26,074 bases of DNA from a virus (IMGVR_UViG_3300031885_000098:1-26074); one strand, 5' to 3'; counted from the stretch's first letter, positions 7,672 through 15,119 are shown. Numbers and translations are program-made. The notes: generated from the letters alone by a model not told the origin.

Positions 7672-9207
7672 TTATCCGACGTTCTTCTGCATCCCGCGGT
7701 GGTCGAGGCTCTTGCATCCGACATCGATGAATACGCGGTAAATAAGTCCCATCACGTTCGGGCCCGCGTTGAACTGCTCGAGCGTCGGCTCCTGCCTGCC
7801 GTTGAGGAACGCCACCACGATGGTATCGACGATGTTCGGATCGCCCGTAAGATACCATGTCACTGCCGAATAATTGGTATATGCGAGGTTGCTCAATCGC
7901 CCTTCGCTGACCACCTCAAGATTGAGGTCTGACATAGCATTGTAAGATGGTACTATCGCATCGGTTGTGCCCCTGATTATGAGGGTTGCGCTCTTGAGCA
8001 ATTCCAGGGCTGTGAACTTCAGGTCAGGTGGGACAAGTAGTATTCTCGGCTCGACGTTGATGGGCTGGTTGTCCTTGTCAGTCTGCTTCATAAGAGCCAC
8101 AATGGCTGCGGCTAATTTGTCTTTGGCAAGCGCAGCCGATGTATTGAGGTTCTTATGGTCCGCGTGGAATAGGGCTACATTATCCGTCATTGCCCCGTTT
8201 GCCAGCAGGTGTGCATAGACAAGGTCTCCCGCCTTGCGTCTCGCTCTGGCTCCCATCGCCTGCGGGACTGTGGTAAGTGCTCGCAGGTCATCGTTGATGA
8301 TGTTCTGCCGCGTAATGCCGAAGTTCTTGGCATAAGTTGCAACACTGTACTTCTCATATTCCTCGGCGGCGCCGCCGTATTTAACCTCTCCGCTGTTGCC
8401 GACCTGTTCAAGCTGGCCCGTATCGGTCAGACGTGCCCCGGTCACTTCCTTGAAATCCGAGACACTCGTCACACCGCACCATTTCTCCCACGTTGACAGC
8501 ACGCTGGTGTAGCCCTTGAGCATGCTCTTTTTGGCGATATTACCGAGTATAATCGGCAACTCCATCGTCGTGAACGCCGCCCTTATGACCTCTTCACGCC
8601 CGACCGGGATCGCCTGACCCGCGAATAGAAGGGCCTGCCGGCAGACATCGATTAGCGTCATATCGCGGTATCTTCGGGCCGCCTCGACCCGCTGCTCGCC
8701 CTTGGCCTTGTCGCTGCGGACGACATCTTCGCTTCCCGCTCGAAGCAGCATTGCATCTTCGAGTATTTCGCGGTTGACTCCGCTTAGGACCTCGATGTTC
8801 GGCGCCACCTTTGCCCGGCTGCTGCGTACGGCTGTCAGCACCTCGGCCCGTGCCTTGTCGATGTCGCTACCATCCGTGATGCATCTTGAAATCACCTCCG
8901 CCGGCACATCATCCCCGCCGAGGCTTTTGATTGCCTCGACCCTCTGCCGCTCCATCCTGATCGCTTCAAAGGCGATTACTTTCGGGTCGGCAGCAGGCGG
9001 GTCAGCCGGAGGGCTTATCCGTTGCTCGCCTTTCTGTCCATCATCCTTCGTCCCTCGTCTCTCTTTTCCGGAATCAGGCGGGTCAGCCGGCTTGCTGCGC
9101 TTCATTTCAGCATCGTACTCGGCCTTCAGCTCCGTCCGCCTATTATCGTCAAGGGTATCCGGATTTTCGCCCCTTGCGATCAGCCATTCTCTGAATTTCT
9201 TGTCCAT
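7672..9207 (-). CDS. Nested internal start: major capsid protein alone
   Basis: Within the fusion, ATG at 9205-9207 (Met295) is preceded by TCTAAAGGAGAAAAAACT, one of the strongest ribosome binding sites in the window and better than that of the full-length start. Initiation there gives a 511-residue protein beginning MDKKFREWLIARGENPDTLD, the natural length and start style of a gpT-like capsid subunit with its scaffold-like leader. Most capsid subunits are therefore probably made from this start, with the full-length product as a minor protease form. This is inferred from the ribosome binding site, not proven. Confidence 0.7.
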   Translation of the reverse strand: MDKKFREWLIARGENPDTLDDNRRTELKAEYDAEMKRSKPADPPDSGKERRGTKDDGQKGEQRISPPADPPAADPKVIAFEAIRMERQRVEAIKSLGGDDVPAEVISRCITDGSDIDKARAEVLTAVRSSRAKVAPNIEVLSGVNREILEDAMLLRAGSEDVVRSDKAKGEQRVEAARRYRDMTLIDVCRQALLFAGQAIPVGREEVIRAAFTTMELPIILGNIAKKSMLKGYTSVLSTWEKWCGVTSVSDFKEVTGARLTDTGQLEQVGNSGEVKYGGAAEEYEKYSVATYAKNFGITRQNIINDDLRALTTVPQAMGARARRKAGDLVYAHLLANGAMTDNVALFHADHKNLNTSAALAKDKLAAAIVALMKQTDKDNQPINVEPRILLVPPDLKFTALELLKSATLIIRGTTDAIVPSYNAMSDLNLEVVSEGRLSNLAYTNYSAVTWYLTGDPNIVDTIVVAFLNGRQEPTLEQFNAGPNVMGLIYRVFIDVGCKSLDHRGMQKNVG

Positions 9208-10089
9208 AGTTTTTTCTCCTTTAGAAATAGTAATATTCTGTTCAAATCTGTTTTTCGCATCCTCATCAGCGGCTATAGGACAGACGCTGTTTTCCTTGAC
9301 TTCCCATTCGGTCGTTACCCGCAGGTCGCGTGTCGGCGAGGCCCTGAAAACCCTGCCTGCGACATTTGCCTCATGACCTTTTTCGATGACCACCGAATTG
9401 ATTACCCTGTACCCGATGGAGTTGTCCTTGAGGTGTTTTTCTTTTACCAGCGTCCATGCATGTTCGGCCTCATCGGAACTGCTGAAATAATTTTGCCCGA
9501 TAAGTTTATCGCCTTCGGTACGGAGATTTCGCGTGCTGCCGAGTTGTTTCTGCACGGTCGAACGATCGTGTGTGTCGAGCATTGGTATTTGCCCGTTTTC
9601 CGGCATTCTGCACCCGTTCATCAACAGCACTTCTTCGATGACCTGCCAGCGGTTCCAATCCATAACAAGGACCGGGTTCTCCGTGGCAATTACCGCCTCG
9701 ATGGATCGTGTCTTCTCATCGAGCGTATCTGCCCTGAGCTGATAAATACGCGTGGTGATATCACGCGTCTGCATCTGAATATCATCGGATGATTTTTTCT
9801 TTTCTTCCTTCGCCGCCTCGAATGTCCCTCCTCTTGCGCTGCAGACCTTGCGCGCCTCATCCGCCGTCCAGTTCTCTTTCGGGAACCGTAACGCCTGTAT
9901 CTCGCTGCCGCCTTCGCTCTTTATGCCGTAAATCACGTCGATGCATTTACCATCATGTTTCTGATCGCAATTGACCCGGCTGAATTTTTTGTATTTATTA
10001 GGGTCTTCCAGCCGGCAGCTATGCTCATTCGGATATGGTCTCGTGTCTAAATTATTCGCTGTTCGTTTCATTATTCTGTCCCTTTTCAT
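7672..10089 (-). CDS. Fused prohead protease and major capsid protein
   Basis: One uninterrupted 805-residue frame. Residues about 20-95 form a Cys-containing N-terminal module (HSCRLEDPNKYKKFSRVNC, 'GKCIDVIYGIKSEGGSEIQALRFP'). Residues about 105-260 look like an HK97/S78-type prohead protease, with likely catalytic His174 (LDTHDRS) and Ser224 (LKDNSIGYRV). Residues about 295-805 are a Mu gpT-like major capsid protein with a Pro/Lys-rich linker and a capsid core ('AFTTMELPIILGNIAKKSM', 'LLVPPDLKFTALELLKS', 'NVMGLIYRVFIDVGCKSLDHRG'). Protease and capsid are usually separate genes. The frame overlaps the portal gene's end by 38 bp; M7 (10069-10071), with AAGGGA upstream, is an equally plausible start. 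The protease would cut scaffold or delta-domain sequence during head maturation. Confidence 0.8.
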   Translation of the reverse strand: MKRDRIMKRTANNLDTRPYPNEHSCRLEDPNKYKKFSRVNCDQKHDGKCIDVIYGIKSEGGSEIQALRFPKENWTADEARKVCSARGGTFEAAKEEKKKSSDDIQMQTRDITTRIYQLRADTLDEKTRSIEAVIATENPVLVMDWNRWQVIEEVLLMNGCRMPENGQIPMLDTHDRSTVQKQLGSTRNLRTEGDKLIGQNYFSSSDEAEHAWTLVKEKHLKDNSIGYRVINSVVIEKGHEANVAGRVFRASPTRDLRVTTEWEVKENSVCPIAADEDAKNRFEQNITISKGEKTMDKKFREWLIARGENPDTLDDNRRTELKAEYDAEMKRSKPADPPDSGKERRGTKDDGQKGEQRISPPADPPAADPKVIAFEAIRMERQRVEAIKSLGGDDVPAEVISRCITDGSDIDKARAEVLTAVRSSRAKVAPNIEVLSGVNREILEDAMLLRAGSEDVVRSDKAKGEQRVEAARRYRDMTLIDVCRQALLFAGQAIPVGREEVIRAAFTTMELPIILGNIAKKSMLKGYTSVLSTWEKWCGVTSVSDFKEVTGARLTDTGQLEQVGNSGEVKYGGAAEEYEKYSVATYAKNFGITRQNIINDDLRALTTVPQAMGARARRKAGDLVYAHLLANGAMTDNVALFHADHKNLNTSAALAKDKLAAAIVALMKQTDKDNQPINVEPRILLVPPDLKFTALELLKSATLIIRGTTDAIVPSYNAMSDLNLEVVSEGRLSNLAYTNYSAVTWYLTGDPNIVDTIVVAFLNGRQEPTLEQFNAGPNVMGLIYRVFIDVGCKSLDHRGMQKNVG

Positions 10090-11548
10090 TTTTCGAATTT
10101 GTCTTTGTACTCAGCCACGGTATCCCCAGCTCTTCGCACAAGTCCTTTTCTTTCTTTATCTGCCCCAGTTCCCGCTCCCAGTCCTTGCCCTGCATCGCGT
10201 ATTCCGTTTTGAGATTTGTCGTTAGGCTTAAGCGCCGCGTGTTCTGCGCATCGGCCTCTTTCTTCGGGTCCACATGCTCGCTGCCCGGCCAGTTCCATTC
10301 CGGCCTGGCAAGTTCTACAACACTATTGAAATATTTGAAATACCCGGGTATGAGAACCGCCTCCCCCAGCCAGGCGTAGAATATGCGGTTGCATTCATGC
10401 GCCTCTAACCAGTTCCGAATCGTCCTGATGAACCTGTAATAAACTTGCCAGTCTAATCTGCCCGATGCGTAATTGTATTTTGCCGAGTTTGCCGCCGCCA
10501 CATTGAACGGCATACAGAGACAGCGCGCTATTTCGTTGATGATTTCATTCTTGAACATCTCGTAGGTCGTCGCCGGATGTTCCGGTTTGAGCTGGTTCAT
10601 CTTACTGCCCATAGGCAATGTAAGAAGCGAATTGCGGGGAATCTCGACCTCATCCATTGTATCAACCGGGGGTTGTTCTGCCCCAAAGGCATCTGTCTCG
10701 ATTGCCCCCATCGGATTGGCCACCGATTCCGCATTCTGGATTGTTGCAAGAGTAAATCTGCGGAGTTGCGCGAATAACGATAGTGATGGTGTTATCCACG
10801 GCATCCCCCGCGATTGCCCGGGCCTGTTCTGCCGGTAGAGATGTATAGTTTGAGAAGCCGGAATTTTATTGTAATCGCCGAATCCGCCGAAATTGGCCGC
10901 CGACCCCGGATGCTGGTTGAGTATGTAATAAAATGCCGGTCGGCCATTTTCATCGTATTCGATGCCATCCCTTATTCTTTCATCGTTTATTCTTCCCGTC
11001 ATCAGGCCGAAAGGCGATGCCAGTCTGTCCGGTTCAATCACCCGAAGCCGTAATAATGGTTCCGCTCTTGCCCTCGTCCAGTTCTTCTGTGTTTCGATAT
11101 TTTCAAAAACTATAAGCCCTTCTCCTGATTCGCATTGCTGTCGGCCGCCTGTCAGGGCCAGTATTTCCCCGAAAGTTATCCTGCCCTCGATGTCGCAATT
11201 CTGAGACCAGCGATAAAATTTTTCCTCGAGTTCAGTATCTGCATTCGGATTGCCTGTCGCCAACTGCAGGTCGGGCCCTGTCCCCACAAGGTCGTTCGCC
11301 AGCGTGGCGATTATCCCCTCGGCGTATGAGTTGTTGCGGATTTCATACCGTGCGCGGTTGCGTGTCGTCGGCAGGTCCTGCCGAATCCAGAAATCCGCAT
11401 CGCTTGCATCGGCGTAGAGCCAGTGGTTTTCATTGTGCCGGCTTATCGCCGCCGCATCGTAAGATCGGATTCGTTCCCGCGGCATATTGCTTATCACAAC
11501 CGACTTTTTCACCTGGTTCTTTTTGATTTCAAAACCTAATAATTTCAT
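10052..11548 (-). CDS. Portal protein, lambda gpB family
   Basis: A 498-residue protein matching lambda-family portals (PF05136). Recognisable stretches are 'RARYEIRNNSYAEGIIATLANDLVGTGPDLQL', 'GEGLIVFEN', 'RLRVIEPDRL', 'GIEYDENGRPAFYYIL', 'IPASQTIHLYRQNRPGQSRG' followed by 'PWITPSLSL', and 'CMPFNVAAANSAKYNYASGRLDWQ'. It forms the dodecameric DNA channel at the head vertex. It sits between the gpW-like connector gene and the protease-capsid fusion, the usual order. No good ribosome binding site precedes the ATG at 11548; the upstream spacer is a 7-bp repeat (AACTAAA/AACTCAA). The C-terminal ~30 residues are Lys/Asn/Glu-rich and overlap the next gene. Confidence 0.92.
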   Translation of the reverse strand: MKLLGFEIKKNQVKKSVVISNMPRERIRSYDAAAISRHNENHWLYADASDADFWIRQDLPTTRNRARYEIRNNSYAEGIIATLANDLVGTGPDLQLATGNPNADTELEEKFYRWSQNCDIEGRITFGEILALTGGRQQCESGEGLIVFENIETQKNWTRARAEPLLRLRVIEPDRLASPFGLMTGRINDERIRDGIEYDENGRPAFYYILNQHPGSAANFGGFGDYNKIPASQTIHLYRQNRPGQSRGMPWITPSLSLFAQLRRFTLATIQNAESVANPMGAIETDAFGAEQPPVDTMDEVEIPRNSLLTLPMGSKMNQLKPEHPATTYEMFKNEIINEIARCLCMPFNVAAANSAKYNYASGRLDWQVYYRFIRTIRNWLEAHECNRIFYAWLGEAVLIPGYFKYFNSVVELARPEWNWPGSEHVDPKKEADAQNTRRLSLTTNLKTEYAMQGKDWERELGQIKKEKDLCEELGIPWLSTKTNSKNEKGQNNETNSE

Positions 11549-11560
11549 TTTTTGTCGATA

Positions 11561-11592
11561 AACTAAAAACTCAAAACTAAAAACTCAAAACT
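11561..11592. repeat. Heptamer array AACTAAA / AACTCAA
   Basis: Four and a half alternating 7-bp units in the spacer between the connector and portal genes. The base motif differs from the CAATCNN arrays but the 7-bp period is the same. Confidence 0.75.
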
Positions 11593-11597
11593 GCTTC

Positions 11598-11813
11598 TCA
11601 TCTTGCCCCTCCGGCCTTCAGGTTTATTATCCCGAATGGTTTTTTATTGGTCACCTGCTGCTGCAAATTGGCGTAATATTTTCTCGCATCAATTAATTGG
11701 GTTAAGCTTCGATATGTCACCGACCGTCCCCCTTCCTGCATGGAGACCGGCTCGCCTGCCCATTCCAGGATTGCCGCATCGATTGCCGTTATGATTGCCG
11801 CGTAATCAGCCAT
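11598..11813 (-). CDS. gpW-like head-tail connector protein
   Basis: A 71-residue protein (MADYAAIITAIDAAILEWAG, then 'PVSMQEGGRSVTYRSLTQLIDARKYYANLQ', ending KAGGAR). This follows the lambda gpW layout: an N-terminal helix, a beta hairpin carrying a short basic 'GRSVTYRS' segment, and a C-terminal helix. gpW-like proteins join head and tail and are usually encoded between terminase and portal, exactly as here. No strong ribosome binding site is seen; the DNA upstream is poly-T-like filler on the plus strand. Confidence 0.75.
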   Translation of the reverse strand: MADYAAIITAIDAAILEWAGEPVSMQEGGRSVTYRSLTQLIDARKYYANLQQQVTNKKPFGIINLKAGGAR

Positions 11814-11883
11814 TATTTTTTTACCACTAAGACACTAAGTTTTTATTTTTTGTGTCTTCGTGCCTTCGTGGCGCCTCTTAGAT

Positions 11884-11931
11884 CAAAGAAAAAAGCGCCA
11901 AATGCAGGGGTGCGGCCCCGCACGGCGCTTT
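11884..11931 (-). terminator. Terminator-like hairpin between packaging and head genes
   Basis: Read on the minus strand, outer arms AAAGCGCC and GGCGCTTT (11924-11931 and 11892-11899) enclose an inner GTGCGG / CCGCAC stem and are followed by a TTTCTTT run. It would end transcripts from the terminase side before the connector gene, or act as an RNA-processing structure. Confidence 0.5.
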
Positions 11932-11988
11932 AATTTCTCTGACCAATCCGCCTACGGCGGATAAATATTGTAAAGAACTGCCCTTGTA

Positions 11989-12020
11989 CTCGTCAGGGCG
12001 AAGCGCCCTGCCGTAACCTG
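11989..12020. repeat. Palindromic element, CTCGTCA family, copy 1
   Basis: CAGGGC (11994-11999) and GCCCTG (12005-12010) form a perfect stem with loop GAAGC. The flanks (CTCGT before, CCGTAACC after) align with the tandem element at 17108-17167, where the stem reads CACGGC / GCCGT, suggesting base changes that keep pairing. Confidence 0.55.
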
Positions 12021-12097
12021 AAGGGACTTTACATTAGTGATTTTCGACTAATCGAACAAATTCTGTCAATGACAAAAACCGGATTTTTCAGGAGATG

Positions 12098-12120
12098 GGC
12101 TACCGGTAGCCTTTTTTTTT
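12098..12120 (+). terminator. Plus-strand intrinsic-terminator-like palindrome with T9
   Basis: A perfect 14-bp palindrome GGCTACCGGTAGCC (12098-12111) is followed by nine T on the plus strand. No plus-strand gene lies upstream, so it may stop antisense transcription or be a remnant. Confidence 0.5.
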
Positions 12121-12166
12121 GTTTATGGGCTACTAATAGGAAAGAATTTTTGCAGATTTCGATGAT

Positions 12167-12346
12167 TTATTGCTCGTATTTTACTGAAATTCGGTCGAGA
12201 CCTACCAAAAACTCGGCGCGGACTGGATAGAGTTTATCTTCATATAAATTACCGATAAAGATAGCTCCGCTGATTGGCTTTCCATTCAATATGACCTTTC
12301 TGGTTATGAACCGGCTCTGTTTTTTAGGCTTTTGTTTTTTCTTCAC
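12167..12346 (-). CDS. Small basic protein, unknown function
   Basis: A GTG start at 12344-12346 is preceded by GAGGTGAAAAATA, the same ribosome binding site used by neighbouring small genes. It opens 59 codons: a Lys-rich start (VKKKQKPKKQSRF) followed by a beta-like sequence (VILNGKPISGAIFIGNLYED) ending VKYEQ. The clean ribosome binding site and reasonable composition support a real gene. No family is recognised. It is the last gene before the 353-bp gap that separates the packaging cluster from portal and head genes. Confidence 0.55.
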   Translation of the reverse strand: MKKKQKPKKQSRFITRKVILNGKPISGAIFIGNLYEDKLYPVRAEFLVGLDRISVKYEQ

Positions 12347-12401
12347 TATTTTTCACCTCATTGAAATCATAATGACGCGGATTTCGCTGATTACGCAGAT
12401 T

Positions 12402-12614
12402 TTAATTTATTGGTATAAGAACGATTGCATCACCCCTGCCCTTTGCGCAAGGGTATATTTCGCCCGAATCTGTACTGTCCGGTTCATAATGCCCCTCGCA
12501 AATTTCGGCAAGTGGAGAATAATCATTGCCCTCAGCATCCTTTTGAACGATTATGATACTTTCATCAGGATATTCTGCCAGCATTTCAATCAATTGTTTT
12601 TTTGTTATTGCCAT
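12402..12614 (-). CDS. Conserved small phage protein, unknown function
   Basis: A 70-residue acidic protein: MAITKKQLIEMLAEYPDESI, a 'DAEGNDYSPLAEICEGHYEPDST' middle and 'IVLIPIN' end. I recall many short phage proteins with the same plan (KELIExLxExPDDxxV, 'DxEGNxxSPLxxxxEGxY', hydrophobic end), none with a known role. GAGGTGAAAAT directly before the ATG is a strong ribosome binding site. The stop codon lies inside a filler repeat (GACGCGGATTTCGCTGATTACGCAG at 12373-12397 lies just after it). Confidence 0.65.
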   Translation of the reverse strand: MAITKKQLIEMLAEYPDESIIIVQKDAEGNDYSPLAEICEGHYEPDSTDSGEIYPCAKGRGDAIVLIPIN

Positions 12615-12623
12615 ATTTTCACC

Positions 12624-12725
12624 TCATTTTTTTGGATCTATAAACGCCCATTTTTTAACTTCTTCTATGGTCGGTTTTCTGTATCCGGTAGAATATTTTA
12701 ATTTTTCAATACTTCTCCGCCGCAT
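12624..12725 (-). CDS. Very small basic protein, 33 codons
   Basis: ATG at 12723-12725 opens MRRRSIEKLKYSTGYRKPTI and ends WAFIDPKK. It overlaps the end of the 40-codon gene upstream by 28 bp in another frame, and its stop (12624-12626) sits next to the ribosome binding site of the following gene. This is tight translational-coupling geometry. The two tiny frames could also be one ancestral gene split by a frameshift. No family recognised. Confidence 0.4.
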   Translation of the reverse strand: MRRRSIEKLKYSTGYRKPTIEEVKKWAFIDPKK

Positions 12726-12820
12726 GCTTTTCTCAAATCATTTATCAATTTCCGGTAGAATTGTTTGAAACTGGGGACGCCTTCCATCTTAATCTCAATT
12801 TTAATATTATCTCGCGGCAT
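12698..12820 (-). CDS. Very small protein, 40 codons
   Basis: ATG at 12818-12820 preceded by GAGGTGAAAA opens MPRDNIKIEIKMEGVPSFKQ and ends GGEVLKN. The ribosome binding site is as good as those of recognised neighbours. Together with the genes at 12624, 12402 and 12167 it forms a run of four very short genes between the zinc-ribbon gene and the gap. No family recognised. Confidence 0.45.
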   Translation of the reverse strand: MPRDNIKIEIKMEGVPSFKQFYRKLINDLRKACGGEVLKN

Positions 12821-12841
12821 TTTTCACCTCACTTAAAATTA

Positions 12842-12862
12842 TCAATAATCAATCATCAATAA
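12842..12862. repeat. Heptamer array TCAATAA / TCAATCA
   Basis: Three in-register 7-bp units just after the zinc-ribbon gene's stop codon. Confidence 0.6.
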
Positions 12863-12870
12863 TAAATGGT

Positions 12871-13062
12871 TTAATCTTCTTTTTCAATAGTTTCTTTTGT
12901 CCTGACTTTTTTGCCGCAATATCTGCATATTTTATACCTGCGGATCGCCCCAAATATCGGGATAGTTTTTACCGTGTCCCAGGGCCTGCCCTCTTCATCG
13001 CGAAAGTCCTCGCACCCGCAATTCGGGCATTTCAAGCCAACCTGTTTTTTCTTTTCGTTCAT
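12871..13062 (-). CDS. Small zinc-ribbon protein, Com-like
   Basis: 63 residues with two CxxC pairs: CPNCGC near residue 12 and CRYCGKK near residue 46, followed by KVRTKETIE. This is the plan of small phage zinc ribbons similar to Mu Com and to the N-terminus of NrdR; similar proteins are frequent next to terminase in related phages. It may bind RNA or DNA to regulate a neighbouring gene, as Com does for mom, but no mom-like gene is seen here. The ATG at 13060-13062 follows a 7-bp repeat array, so there is no normal ribosome binding site; an in-frame TTG two codons upstream is an alternative. Confidence 0.65.
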   Translation of the reverse strand: MNEKKKQVGLKCPNCGCEDFRDEEGRPWDTVKTIPIFGAIRRYKICRYCGKKVRTKETIEKED

Positions 13063-13064
13063 TT

Positions 13065-13099
13065 TCAATTATCAATAATCAATTATCACTAATCATTTA
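13065..13099. repeat. Heptamer array, 5 units, reaching a stop codon
   Basis: TCAATTA, TCAATAA, TCAATTA, TCACTAA, TCATTTA: five units in register. The last includes the large-terminase stop codon (13097-13099). Confidence 0.8.
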
Positions 13100-15064
13100 C
13101 CTGAGTCTCTTCTGCCTCTGCAGTTCCGACAGTACTATTTTTTTCTTTTGACCCGCTGCCGCTGCGGGCGCTACCTTCTCGCCAGCACCTCTTAGGTAAT
13201 GCACACCCTTATAGAATCCCGCCGCCGCCGCAAGGACCGCCGTATCAAGCGAGTGTGTCTGCGCACCCTGAGCAACCGGCTTCCATATCCATTTGACTCC
13301 GCCCCTGGTGTCCCTAACCTTGACCTTCTGCTCGTTCGAAAATTCCGTAAGGTAGTAAAACGGAATCTCATCGTAAAATGCCGTCAATGGTTCTGTGATA
13401 ATTTTGCCCTGCTCATCTAATCGCGGCTCCGCCCAGCTCTGCACCTGGTTTTTGAAAAAGTGCGTATCGATAATCATAAGCTGCATTCCGCGGTACCTGC
13501 TTCGCTGCCTCGCTGTCAATCTTCTCTCCGTAGCGCTCTCGAGTTCCGATGGCCGCAATGGTTTCAGGCACGGACCGACCTCGCCTTTGGTCGGTATTGT
13601 CAGCCCGGGTCTCTGCCGGCAGTACTCGTAAACATCATCCGGCTTGTATCCTGAATCGATGAATAGACAGACCACCGGCAGCCATAACTTTTTCTCATTT
13701 GCCGTCCCATCCGCCCACGGGAATGCGCTTAGCAATACCATTTTGTCGAGCTCCTCGAACGACGGCGCTGTCCCGCTTGCTATAATATAATTTTTCAAAC
13801 CTGTAGCGAACCCTCTTACCTCATAATCTATCCGCACAATCCCCCTCGCCTCTGATTTATGATAGTCCGCCGCCGCCACTAATGTCACGCAATCCGCCGG
13901 CACCGTCCCGCGAGAAAATCCGCCGACAAGTTTCCTCAATTCGCTCGTCTTTAATTTCTTCCCCGTCTCCTCGAATGCAACCGCGTCAATCGAATTCTTG
14001 AAATCCAGCAGTTTGCCGACGGCAATCCCTTCTTCCGTGTTCGCCTCGAACCATTGCGCCATAATCTCCGTCCAGCTAATCCACGGGCTGATATATGCCG
14101 TGTAATTGAACCCGCTGTGTCTTTTTGACCGCTCCGGCTCACCTTTTATATTGCCGTTCGCATCGATTGTTTGTCCTTTCGGCAGCCAGACGCCCGCCGC
14201 GACAATCCTCTCTTTCTCCATTTCTTCAATTCTCACTGCGCAATGCTCGCATTCGTACCATACAGCATTTTTATTTTTTCGGATTTCATCCGGGTCCCTC
14301 AGCGTTTTCGGTATTTTAAGCTGGATGAATTTCCAGATACTATATTCTCCGCATTGCGGGCAGGGACAGTAATACTGCTGCTGGTTCGATTTTTTGTATT
14401 CGACCGTTATATAACCATCCGTCGTCGTCGGCGTCGAGACCTTGACGATTTTCCTGTCCCAGAATGTCAGCGTTCTTTTGCTGGCTAAATCGATGGGATT
14501 GGCCTCTTTACCCATAAACGGCGGGTATTTATTGACCTCATCGAGGAACAGGTACCGGATTGGCTTTGCCGACAGGCCTGCCGGCGAATTGCTGCCGGCG
14601 AAATAGAGCGTCATGTTATCGAAATAGAATTCTTTTTTCGACAGGTCCCATACCCTTCCCGTTGTATGCTCTACCATTGCCGGACTCGATTGCACCATCG
14701 GTTTGAGCCGGTTCTCGACTGCATAATCGCAATCCTCGTCCCTGGCCATAACCAAAAGTGCCGGTCCCGGGTCCTGCAGCACCGCCGACATTATCATATT
14801 GTAAATCGATTCCGTCCCCGCGAACTGCGGCGGCTTCTGAATTGTCTCTTCTTCTACTTCCGGGTCGCAGAAGGCATCCATAATCGCCCGCATCTGCGGC
14901 ACGCGGTCCGTTCGCCATGGCCCCGGCTCTGCGCACGAGCGTGCATCGAGAACGCGGTTAAGGTCAGCACATTCGCTGACCGTAATGCGTTCCGGCATCC
15001 TCCACGCCTCGCGCTCCGCCGCCGACCAGATTTTAATTTTCGATTTGTGATTTGCGATTTTCAA
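13097..15064 (-). CDS. terL: Terminase large subunit, GpA family
   Basis: A 655-residue packaging ATPase/nuclease (PF05876-like). Visible features are an adenine/Walker A-like region 'ETIQKPPQFAGTES' at about 73-86, 'NSPAGLSAKPIRYLFLDEVNKYP' with Walker B Asp175-Glu176, and a zinc-finger insert (CPCPQC and CEHC pairs, about 235-275). Nuclease-type acidic motifs follow ('VAAADYHK', 'LFIDSGYKPDDVYEYCR', 'HSLDTAVLAAAAG'). It docks on the portal and cuts and pumps DNA. The first 12 residues (MKIANHKSKIKIW region) are encoded by intergenic 7-bp repeat DNA from a TTG start; the conserved part begins around Met23 (RMPERITVSECADLNRVL), so the true start may be ATG at 14998. Confidence 0.93.
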   Translation of the reverse strand: MKIANHKSKIKIWSAAEREAWRMPERITVSECADLNRVLDARSCAEPGPWRTDRVPQMRAIMDAFCDPEVEEETIQKPPQFAGTESIYNMIMSAVLQDPGPALLVMARDEDCDYAVENRLKPMVQSSPAMVEHTTGRVWDLSKKEFYFDNMTLYFAGSNSPAGLSAKPIRYLFLDEVNKYPPFMGKEANPIDLASKRTLTFWDRKIVKVSTPTTTDGYITVEYKKSNQQQYYCPCPQCGEYSIWKFIQLKIPKTLRDPDEIRKNKNAVWYECEHCAVRIEEMEKERIVAAGVWLPKGQTIDANGNIKGEPERSKRHSGFNYTAYISPWISWTEIMAQWFEANTEEGIAVGKLLDFKNSIDAVAFEETGKKLKTSELRKLVGGFSRGTVPADCVTLVAAADYHKSEARGIVRIDYEVRGFATGLKNYIIASGTAPSFEELDKMVLLSAFPWADGTANEKKLWLPVVCLFIDSGYKPDDVYEYCRQRPGLTIPTKGEVGPCLKPLRPSELESATERRLTARQRSRYRGMQLMIIDTHFFKNQVQSWAEPRLDEQGKIITEPLTAFYDEIPFYYLTEFSNEQKVKVRDTRGGVKWIWKPVAQGAQTHSLDTAVLAAAAGFYKGVHYLRGAGEKVAPAAAAGQKKKIVLSELQRQKRLR

Positions 15065-15077
15065 TTTTTATTCACTT

Positions 15078-15119
15078 CAATAGTAAATCTTCAATCTTCA
15101 ATCTTAAATCTTCAATGTT
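15078..15119. repeat. Heptamer array, 6 units, 1 bp from a stop codon
   Basis: CAATAGT, AAATCTT, CAATCTT, CAATCTT, AAATCTT, CAATGTT in register, ending one base before the small-terminase stop codon at 15121-15123. Confidence 0.8.

Larger units (their letters stand above)
11814..12166. other. 353-bp gap without genes, holding hairpins and filler repeats
   Basis: No coding frame of merit is seen. In order it contains a filler of the CACTAAGACACTAAG / TGTCTTCGTG type (11823-11873), a minus-strand terminator-like hairpin (11892-11931), a palindrome ATCCGCC-TAC-GGCGGAT, a CTCGTCAGGGC hairpin element (11989-12020) and a TGTCA-A-TGACA inverted repeat near 12063-12073. A plus-strand hairpin with a T-run (12098-12120) is followed by a direct repeat ATGGGCTAC (12095-12103 and 12125-12133). 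Confidence 0.6.

Noticed and set aside
9022-9792. Plus-strand frame of 256 codons
   Set aside because: It is antisense to the well-supported protease-capsid gene and has no recognisable motif.
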